Shown piece after piece: positions 1 through 6,439 of a stretch of DNA of 10,803 nt; the first letter of the stretch is position 1, and every line of letters begins with the position of its first letter. Source of the DNA: an uncultured Porphyromonas sp. (GTDB lineage: Bacteria > Bacteroidota > Bacteroidia > Bacteroidales > Porphyromonadaceae); NCBI GenBank assembly GCA_900548415.1, contig URKO01000015.1:1-10803 (forward strand). The letters run 5' to 3'. Made by a program: the position numbers and the translations under genes. A model generated the notes under the pieces. That model saw nothing but the letters and a program-made list of their open reading frames with translations, searched no databases and was not told the origin of the DNA.

Positions 1-744
1 ATTTACGCACTGATAGGTAAGCCCGTGGGGCATTCGCTCTCGGCAGACTACTTCAACGACCTTTTTGACTCCCAGGGGATTGATGCGCGCTATATACTAC
101 AGGAGCTGGATGATCTCTCGGCGCTGAGACCTTGGCTGGAGTCTACTCCCGCCATCGCGGGGCTTAATGTGACGAGCCCCTACAAGGTGGAGGTGTGCAA
201 CTATCTAGATGAGATAGACACTGAGGCTAAGTATGTGGGAGCTGTCAATACGATCGTTGTGGATCGCGCGGGAGGGCGGATGCGTCTCTTTGGCTACAAT
301 ACGGACGTACAGGGTGTCGTGGAGAGTCTACAGCCACTACTCACGCCCGAACGACAGCATGCACTCGTCCTCGGCACGGGTGGAGCAGCCCAAGCGGTGG
401 CACAGGCTCTCAAGCGTCTCGGACGGGACTGTACGCTGGTCAGTAGAGATCCGCAAGCTCCACATATCTTGTCTTACGATGCACTGACACCTGAGCTGAT
501 AGCAGACAAGTGGATCATCATCAACGCTACGCCCGTCGGCATGGGATCGCTTATCATGGAGCGTCCGCAGATACCTTACGAGGCGATCACGCCAAAGCAC
601 GTCTGCATGGATCTGATCTACAACCCAGAGGAGACGCGCTTCCTCAAGGCTTGCCGTGAGCAAGGTGCGACGACGATCAATGGACTGAAGATGCTCCTCG
701 TGCAGGCTCGTTACGCGTGGCACATCTGGCACAAGCAGGCATAG
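1..744 (+). CDS. aroE: Shikimate dehydrogenase (NADP+), 5' end cut by window edge
   Basis: Reduces 3-dehydroshikimate to shikimate with NADPH in the cytoplasmic shikimate pathway to aromatic amino acids. The frame is open from base 1 and 247 codons are visible. Alignment from memory with E. coli AroE suggests only two or three N-terminal residues are missing, so the GTG at 25 is not the start. Seen (visible codon numbers): the shikimate-binding S-L-S of GHSLS at 10-14, NVTSPYK with the catalytic Lys at 62, GAVNTI, GYNTD with the catalytic Asp at 102, the NADP-binding glycine loop GTGGAA at 125-130, NATPVGM, and GLKMLLVQA with Gln235. All key residues are intact. The length is close to the short AroE form of Bacteroidota and below the 272 residues of E. 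coli. It converges on ftsW with a 3-nt gap and no terminator hairpin between them. Its own promoter is outside the window. Confidence 0.96.
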   Translation: MYALIGKPVGHSLSADYFNDLFDSQGIDARYILQELDDLSALRPWLESTPAIAGLNVTSPYKVEVCNYLDEIDTEAKYVGAVNTIVVDRAGGRMRLFGYNTDVQGVVESLQPLLTPERQHALVLGTGGAAQAVAQALKRLGRDCTLVSRDPQAPHILSYDALTPELIADKWIIINATPVGMGSLIMERPQIPYEAITPKHVCMDLIYNPEETRFLKACREQGATTINGLKMLLVQARYAWHIWHKQA

Positions 745-747
745 AGA

Positions 748-2160
748 CTACGCCATACCATCTACCTCGTCAGAGGAGGAGGGTAGGAAACTCTCTTCGA
801 CTATAGAGGTATCCGCAACAATCGCTTCGGCGGCAGCTGCCTCCTCCTGAGCTTTGCGCTCTTCCTCCAGTTGCTTATGGTACTCGTCTTCGCGGATCTG
901 CCTTGTGATCGCTATGCAGGCACCGATGGCGATGGAGGTAGCCAGGAGCGAAGAACCTCCACGACTGATGAGCGGTAGCGTCTGACCCGTATTGGGTGAG
1001 ATGCCCGTGACGACACACATGTGTATGATCGCCTGCGTGGTGTACATGATGCCCACGCCGAGGAGGAAGATGCGCTGCCAGCTGCGTTGCGATCGTGTCG
1101 CCCAGCGAGAGAGCTTGAAGAAGAGAAGGATATAGAGTAGCGGCACCCAGATCATACCGATGAACCCAGTCTCCTCGATGATGATCGCATAGATAAAGTC
1201 GGAGTATGCCTCGGGGAGGATGTCTCGCTCCACACTATTGCCAGGGAAGACGCCGGTACCATTGCTCCTTGCTATGGCTATGCGTGCGTGCTGCTCCTGA
1301 AAGTTGTCCTCGTCGATGACAAACTTACTGGAGTCAGACTTAGCGGTAAAGTCTTCGATACGTCCCTTCCAGCGCGCTGTACTACTGTTTTTCATGACGA
1401 TGCTATCGGGTAGCAGTAAGAGACTAGCCACGAGTAGTGCGATGATACCAAGTCCGACGCCCCCAACGAGGAAGAGACTCTTGGAGAAGCCCGTCTGTAC
1501 GACACCTATACCGAGAACGAATAAGGTAATGATGATACCCATCGAGAGACTCTCCTTGGCAACACAGATGAGTCCGATGGCGGTGAGCCCGCAGAAGAGG
1601 TAGAAGCGCTGGTTGTTAGTCAGCTCGCGTATAGAGAGGATGGCAGAGGCGAGGAAGATGACCCCTACCTTATAGAACTCAGAGGGTTGTATGCCCAGTA
1701 GCGTACGCTTCGCGTCATTGGTCTCTGTACCTATGAAGAGGGTTAAGATGACGAGTGCGAAAGATCCGATGAAAATAAGGATCCCTACGGAGCGTGTCAA
1801 AGTACGGTTCATCCGTGAGAAACCCCACGCCACAATCACCGATATGATGATATGCTTAAGATGACCCGTAAAGGGTGCGTACAGGCTCTCCCCACGGTAA
1901 GCTAGTGTGCTGGTAGCACTATAGATGAAGAGTAGTGACGTGGCCAAGAAGGCAAAGTAGAGGAACCACAACGAGCGGTCGCCTGTAATGCGTGGCTTGC
2001 GTGGTTTCGGCTCTACCTCGGCAGCACTCTGAGTACTCTCTTCGTCCAGCTCTGCGCTCTCGTTGTCGGTCGGAACCGTCTCCTCACGGGGAGAGAAGTC
2101 GAAGATGTCCGAAGGGGTCGTGGTATCTTGGCTAGTATTGTGTTCGTCTTGTGGTATCAT
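748..2160 (-). CDS. ftsW: FtsW, SEDS-family septal peptidoglycan glycosyltransferase
   Basis: Polymerises lipid II into glycan strands at the division septum, working with FtsI in the inner membrane. The 470-residue protein has about ten hydrophobic segments between roughly residues 62 and 420. SEDS motifs seen: YSATSTLAYRG at 80-90, IQPSEFYKV at 157-165, LPEAYSDFIYA at 315-325, and ISPNTGQTLPLISRGGSS at 387-404. Asp321 matches the Asp implicated in SEDS catalysis. Two additions to the core stand out: an acidic, Ser/Thr/Pro/Glu-rich N-terminus (1-58) before the basic PKPRKPR stretch and first helix, and a charged C-terminal tail (424-470) with a possible short coiled coil. The ATG lies 14 nt after the murD stop, with no Shine-Dalgarno sequence. 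It is the last gene of this operon; murG, the usual next gene, is absent. RodA is less likely, given the dcw position. Confidence 0.95.
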   Translation of the reverse strand: MIPQDEHNTSQDTTTPSDIFDFSPREETVPTDNESAELDEESTQSAAEVEPKPRKPRITGDRSLWFLYFAFLATSLLFIYSATSTLAYRGESLYAPFTGHLKHIIISVIVAWGFSRMNRTLTRSVGILIFIGSFALVILTLFIGTETNDAKRTLLGIQPSEFYKVGVIFLASAILSIRELTNNQRFYLFCGLTAIGLICVAKESLSMGIIITLFVLGIGVVQTGFSKSLFLVGGVGLGIIALLVASLLLLPDSIVMKNSSTARWKGRIEDFTAKSDSSKFVIDEDNFQEQHARIAIARSNGTGVFPGNSVERDILPEAYSDFIYAIIIEETGFIGMIWVPLLYILLFFKLSRWATRSQRSWQRIFLLGVGIMYTTQAIIHMCVVTGISPNTGQTLPLISRGGSSLLATSIAIGACIAITRQIREDEYHKQLEEERKAQEEAAAAEAIVADTSIVEESFLPSSSDEVDGMA

Positions 2161-2174
2161 AGAGAGTGGATAGG

Positions 2175-3560
2175 CTAGAGCGATCTATCAGTATCACGTT
2201 GCTGCTGAGCGATGGCGAGCACCTCCGCTCTGAACTGGTCGCCACGATCTTCGTAGCAGGTAAAGAGGTCAAAGCTGGCGCAGGCTGGCGACAGCAATAC
2301 GGTGTCTCCTGCCTTGGCCATCTGGCGAGCTGCCACGATAGCGTCACGCATGGAGGTAACCTCCTCGTGACGAGGTATGACACTGTCGAAGCTTCGGTGG
2401 AGCTTGGCAGAGTCGGTCGTCAGGTAGATCAGCCCGACGACCTTTTCCTTGACTAGATCCATCAGATCGTTGTAGTCGTTGCCCTTGTCAGTGCCTCCTA
2501 GTATGAGGATCGTCGGCTTGCGCATACTCTCGAGGGCATACCACGTGCTGTTGATGTTGGTCGCCTTGGAGTCGTTGATGTAGTCTACGCCATCGATGCT
2601 GGCGATATACTCTAGGCGGTGTGGCACATTGGTAAAGGTCTCTAGAGAGGCTCGTATGATCTCGGGCTTGACGCCTAAAGCTTGCGCAGCGCAACCGACA
2701 GCTAGGGCGTTCTGCACGTTGTGTTTGCCCGATAGAGCTAGAGCGCTCTCTGGCATCTCAAGGACTGGCCCCTGAAGGGCGAAGCGTAGCTGTCCGTTGT
2801 GACTAGAAGCCACGACGGCATCGTCTGAAGAGGCTTCGGTAGAGAAGAAGATTCGTCGTCCCGCTCCCATGCCTGGCTCCTTAAGTAGCCGTTGTGTCCA
2901 GTCGTCTTCGATCCATGAGATGAAGTAGTCGGTGGGCTCTTGGTTTTGCGTGATACGCATCTTAGCCCGTGCGTATAGCTCCATCTTATGGTCGTAGCGA
3001 TCTAGATGGTCGGGCGTGATGTTGAGCAGGATCGCTATGTGCGCTCTAAACTGGTACATGTGATCCAGCTGGAAGCTACTCAGCTCGATCACATAGTAAG
3101 CGTGCGGAGCGAGCGCCACCTGACGAGCTAGACTGGTCCCCACATTGCCTGCCATAGAGACATCTAGTCCCGCATTGTGGAGCGTGTGGTAAAGCCAGTT
3201 GGTCGTAGTGGTCTTGCCGTTGCTCCCTGTGATAGCGATCATCATGCTGTCGCCAGCGTAGCGATAGGCGAACTCGATCTCACTGATGATCGGCGTCTGC
3301 TGCTCCGCCAGCTGTCGTATGAGCGGTGCGCTGTCGGGGATGCCAGGGCTTTTGATCACCTCCTGGGCAGATAAGATACGTGAGAAGGTGTGTCCGCCCT
3401 CCTCGTAGGGGATGCCGTACTGCTCCAGCTCTGCTTTGTATTGTGGCTTGATCTGTCCCGAGTCAGAGACGAAGACAGGGAGCCCTTGCTGCTGAGCGAG
3501 GATGGCAGCTCCGACGCCACTCTCTCCAGCTCCTAGGATGATATATTCGTTGCGTTGCAT
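2175..3560 (-). CDS. murD: UDP-N-acetylmuramoyl-L-alanine--D-glutamate ligase
   Basis: Cytoplasmic ATP-dependent ligase that adds D-glutamate to UDP-MurNAc-L-Ala. The 461 residues show the three-domain Mur ligase plan. There is an N-terminal Rossmann fold with GAGESG at 10-15 and KSPGIP at 70-75. The central ATPase domain has the P-loop TGSNGKTTT (111-119, Lys116), ELSSFQLD, NITPDHLDRYD at 180-190, and Lys200 in the position expected for the carbamylated lysine. The C-terminal domain has PHRLEYIA at 313-320, INDSKATN at 328-335 and LSPACASFDLF at 423-433, the last being a MurD signature. Length fits the family (438 residues in E. coli). The start lies 28 nt after the mraY stop and gives a good N-terminus (MQRNEYIILGAGESG). 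No lesion is seen. Confidence 0.97.
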   Translation of the reverse strand: MQRNEYIILGAGESGVGAAILAQQQGLPVFVSDSGQIKPQYKAELEQYGIPYEEGGHTFSRILSAQEVIKSPGIPDSAPLIRQLAEQQTPIISEIEFAYRYAGDSMMIAITGSNGKTTTTNWLYHTLHNAGLDVSMAGNVGTSLARQVALAPHAYYVIELSSFQLDHMYQFRAHIAILLNITPDHLDRYDHKMELYARAKMRITQNQEPTDYFISWIEDDWTQRLLKEPGMGAGRRIFFSTEASSDDAVVASSHNGQLRFALQGPVLEMPESALALSGKHNVQNALAVGCAAQALGVKPEIIRASLETFTNVPHRLEYIASIDGVDYINDSKATNINSTWYALESMRKPTILILGGTDKGNDYNDLMDLVKEKVVGLIYLTTDSAKLHRSFDSVIPRHEEVTSMRDAIVAARQMAKAGDTVLLSPACASFDLFTCYEDRGDQFRAEVLAIAQQQRDTDRSL

Positions 3561-3588
3561 ATCTGTGAGATCGTTGTAAGTCTATTAT

Positions 3589-4848
3589 TTATCGCATCTT
3601 AAGCGTGATGACTGTTAGTACAGCTAGCAGGATAGCTATAAGCCAAAAGCGAACGGTGATCTTAGCCTCTCGGATAGGTGCCAGAGGTCTCTGGATCAGG
3701 GCGTCGATACCGCTATTGCCCGCTTTCTGAAAGTGGTGGTGCAGGGGCGACATCTTGAAGACTCGTCGGCCCGTACCCGTGCGTCGCTTGGTAATCTTAA
3801 AGTATGCTTGCTGTATCAGTGAGGATAGTCCCTCGATGATAAAGAGGAAGCAGAGGATCGGCAGGAGGAGCTCCTTGCGAATGAGGACGGCCATCACGGC
3901 GATGATACTACCGATGGCTAGGCTGCCCGTGTCTCCCATGAAGACCTGCGCAGGATAAGCGTTGTACCAAAGGAAGCCAAAGGTCGCGCCCACGAAGGCT
4001 GCGCCAAAGATCACCAGCTCCTCAGCGCCTGGGATAAACATGATACTAAAGTACTGCGCCAGAGCTATGTGTGAGGAGACATAGGCGAGCACCGCCAGGG
4101 CGACGCCCGCAGGGGCGGATGTTCCTGCGGCTAGTCCGTCCAGACCATCCGTTAGGTTGACGCAGTTAGAGATAAAGGTGACGATCAGAATGATGATGAT
4201 CGAGAAGACGATCCAGCCAACCAGTTCGCGGTGTGGTGTAGAGGCTGGAATTAGCGAGAGGTAGTCGAAGTTGTTGTTCTTGACAAAGGGGATGGTCGTC
4301 TGCGTATTCTTCGCCTCCTGACTAGAGAAGGTCACCTGCTCGATGCGACCGTTGTTGATCACCTCTTGATTCTCACGAATGATAATGTCTGGGCTCAAGT
4401 AGAAGGTGAGAGCCACGACAACGCCTAGGAGTACCTGTCCGATGATTTTGTAGCGTCCGTGGAGTCCCGCCTTGTTTTTCTTAAAGACCTTGATGTAGTC
4501 ATCTATAAAGCCCAAGGCACCCATCGTAAGGGTCGTGAAGATCATCAGTTGTATGTAGACATTGTTGAGGCGGGCGAAGAGGAGCGTCGGGACAATGATC
4601 GCTATAATGATGATGATACCGCCCATCGTTGGGGTGCCTGTCTTCATAGCCTCACCCTCCAGTCCTAGCGTACGGACCACCTCGCCTATCTGCATGCGAT
4701 GCAACCAGTGGATGATGCGTCGGCCGATGATCGTGCTGAAGATCAACGCTAGAATGAAGCTGACACCAGCCCGAAAGGTGACATACTGGGCTAGTCGCCA
4801 GCCTGGGACGTCGTTTGCCTGTAGCCAATCGTAGAGGTGATAAAGCAT
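3589..4848 (-). CDS. mraY: Phospho-N-acetylmuramoyl-pentapeptide transferase (lipid I synthase)
   Basis: Integral membrane enzyme that transfers phospho-MurNAc-pentapeptide from UDP to undecaprenyl phosphate, making lipid I on the cytoplasmic face. The 419 residues contain about ten transmembrane segments and the family motifs: GTPTMGG at 71-77, the DD pair at 116-117 in FIDDYIK, NCVNLTDGLDGLA at 228-240, QVFMGDTGSLA at 301-311 with the active-site Asp306, and PLHHHFQ at 368-374. It is longer than E. coli MraY (360), mostly through a polar loop at about 152-207 that is predicted to be periplasmic; my recollection is that Bacteroidota MraY proteins share such a loop. The start 67 nt after the murE stop gives MLYHLYDWL, a typical N-terminus for this phylum. 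A TACCTTTG box lies in that gap, so a secondary promoter may add expression of mraY, murD and ftsW. Confidence 0.97.
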   Translation of the reverse strand: MLYHLYDWLQANDVPGWRLAQYVTFRAGVSFILALIFSTIIGRRIIHWLHRMQIGEVVRTLGLEGEAMKTGTPTMGGIIIIIAIIVPTLLFARLNNVYIQLMIFTTLTMGALGFIDDYIKVFKKNKAGLHGRYKIIGQVLLGVVVALTFYLSPDIIIRENQEVINNGRIEQVTFSSQEAKNTQTTIPFVKNNNFDYLSLIPASTPHRELVGWIVFSIIIILIVTFISNCVNLTDGLDGLAAGTSAPAGVALAVLAYVSSHIALAQYFSIMFIPGAEELVIFGAAFVGATFGFLWYNAYPAQVFMGDTGSLAIGSIIAVMAVLIRKELLLPILCFLFIIEGLSSLIQQAYFKITKRRTGTGRRVFKMSPLHHHFQKAGNSGIDALIQRPLAPIREAKITVRFWLIAILLAVLTVITLKMR

Positions 4849-4901
4849 AGTGTGATGGGTAAGTTGGTAAGATTATAAGGTCTCTAAGTAAAAGGTGAGG
4901 A

Positions 4902-4909
4902 CAAAGGTA
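4902..4909 (-). promoter_or_regulatory. Candidate internal -7 box (TACCTTTG) upstream of mraY
   Basis: The minus strand reads TACCTTTG, a full match to the Bacteroidota -7 consensus TAnnTTTG, within the 67-nt murE-mraY gap, the widest in the operon. Initiation just downstream would give a leader of about 50 nt to the mraY ATG. I find no TTTG or TTG at the usual -33 spacing, so support comes from one box plus location. Confidence 0.35.
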
Positions 4910-4915
4910 CGCTAT

Positions 4916-6415
4916 CTACGCATGCTCCTCTCTTGCGAAGATCTCTTGCGCCACCTCTTTGTCGTCGAAGTGATGCTTGACACCTTCGATCTCTTGATAG
5001 GTTTCATGACCCTTGCCAGCGATGACCACTAGGTCGCCACGCTGTGCAGCTGCGCAAGCGTCTGTGATTGCTTGGCGACGAGATACGTTGGTGTAGACCT
5101 CGTCGCGCTCCGCCTGGGGGATGCCCTCGAGCATCTGATCGATGATCGTCTGCGGATCTTCGGAGCGTGGATTATCTGAGGTAAGGTAGAGACGGTCGCA
5201 CATATTGTAGGCGATACGCCCCATCTCCGGACGCTTGCCCATGTCACGATCACCGCCAGCGCCGACCACGACGTAGACCCGTGTGGCGTTCAGCTCGGAG
5301 ACCGTCTTGAGGAGATTCTCCAGAGCGTCAGGCGTGTGCGCATAGTCCACTACCACATGATAACCTCTCGGTGAGGCGAGCAGGTCAAAGCGACCATTCA
5401 CATGCTCCAGACTAGAGATGCCTCGTAGTATCAAGCTTTTGTCTAGATCGGGTAGAAGGAGACGAGCCACTCCGTAGACGGCCGTCACATTGTAAGCATT
5501 GTAGCTCCCGACGAGCTTGATCTCCACCTCTTCGTTGTCCAGTAGTAGGGTAGAGCCGTCTACATACTGTCCCAGCAATTGAGCCGTATAGTCCGCATGG
5601 CTACGCATCGCATAGGTATGTAGGTGGGCAGCGCAGTTTTGTACCATGACACTCCCGTTGCGATCATCCACATTGACTAGCGCGTGAGCCTCTGGGGAGA
5701 GATTGTCAAAGAGCGATTTCTTTGCTGCAATGTAAGCCTGCATCGTGCCGTGGTAGTCTAGGTGGTCACGCGTCAGATTGGTAAAGAGAGCTAGTGCAAA
5801 GGGCAACCCGTAGACCCGCTGCTGTACCAAAGCGTGCGAAGAGACCTCCATAAAGAGATAACGACAGCCCGCATCGACCATATCGCGCATCACACGATGT
5901 AGCTCGAGAGCGTCAGGCGTCGTATGGGTGGCGGGATACTCCTTCTCTCCGATACGTATGCAGACCGTGCTAAAGAGTGCAGCTCGCATGCCGAGCCAGT
6001 TCCACAGCTGATAGCATAGCGTAGCGGTGGTCGTCTTGCCATTAGTCCCCGTGACTCCTACGATTGTGAGCTGCCGCTCCGGACGGTCATAGTAGACAGA
6101 GGCTAGGACTGCTATCGCCTTTGCCGTGTCAGTCACCGTGAGCCATGCCACCTCGTCAGAGAGACTTTCGGGTCGTGGATGCTCTGTGACGATGATACGA
6201 CAGCCCGCTGCAAGTGCCTTCGGGATGTAGTCGGCACCGTCCACATGCACACCACGTAGTGCTACGAAGATACACCCCTCGGAGGCACGACGTGAGTCCT
6301 GCTCGATAGAGATCACTTGGCATTGCTCCGTAGAGACGCTACCCGTGTCTGCTTGGCTCAGTAGATGCTCCTCGGTGAGTGCTACTATATAATTATTGAG
6401 TGGTTTGAGATTCAT
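4916..6415 (-). CDS. murE: UDP-MurNAc-L-Ala-D-Glu ligase, meso-diaminopimelate type
   Basis: Cytoplasmic ATP-dependent ligase that adds the third residue to the peptidoglycan stem peptide. The 499 residues cover DSRRASEGCIFVALRG (40-55, UDP-sugar-binding domain), the P-loop GTNGKTTT at 123-130, HTTPDA at 164-169, EVSSHAL at 190-196, NLTRDHLDYHG at 213-223, and AKK at 231-233, where the carbamylated lysine is expected. Amino-acid choice can be read from the C-terminal domain: DNPR at 414-417 followed by SEDP, plus Arg390, Gly467 and Glu471. These match the E. coli meso-diaminopimelate contacts Arg389, Asn414, Arg416, Gly464 and Glu468, and differ from the lysine-type motif. The ATG is 24 nt after the ftsI stop in an A/T-rich context without Shine-Dalgarno pairing. 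Length matches the family. Confidence 0.97.
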   Translation of the reverse strand: MNLKPLNNYIVALTEEHLLSQADTGSVSTEQCQVISIEQDSRRASEGCIFVALRGVHVDGADYIPKALAAGCRIIVTEHPRPESLSDEVAWLTVTDTAKAIAVLASVYYDRPERQLTIVGVTGTNGKTTTATLCYQLWNWLGMRAALFSTVCIRIGEKEYPATHTTPDALELHRVMRDMVDAGCRYLFMEVSSHALVQQRVYGLPFALALFTNLTRDHLDYHGTMQAYIAAKKSLFDNLSPEAHALVNVDDRNGSVMVQNCAAHLHTYAMRSHADYTAQLLGQYVDGSTLLLDNEEVEIKLVGSYNAYNVTAVYGVARLLLPDLDKSLILRGISSLEHVNGRFDLLASPRGYHVVVDYAHTPDALENLLKTVSELNATRVYVVVGAGGDRDMGKRPEMGRIAYNMCDRLYLTSDNPRSEDPQTIIDQMLEGIPQAERDEVYTNVSRRQAITDACAAAQRGDLVVIAGKGHETYQEIEGVKHHFDDKEVAQEIFAREEHA

Positions 6416-6439
6416 ATCTATCTAAAAGAGTATTCCACT

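Noticed and set aside
25..27. GTG at 25 as the start of aroE
   Set aside because: The frame is open to base 1, and the preceding codons (IYALIGKP) are the conserved N-terminus of shikimate dehydrogenases, so the real start is just outside the window.
337..732. A 131-codon open frame on the minus strand inside aroE
   Set aside because: It lies wholly within a gene with all catalytic motifs intact, and its translation is Arg/His-rich without a family pattern.
738..760. A possible bidirectional terminator between aroE and ftsW
   Set aside because: Only 3 bp separate the stop codons, and I see no GC-rich stem followed by a T-run around the junction.
1320..1327. A TAAGTTTG box on the minus strand, matching TAnnTTTG
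   Set aside because: It lies deep inside the ftsW coding sequence with no downstream gene on that strand in the window; a chance match is likely for so short a motif.
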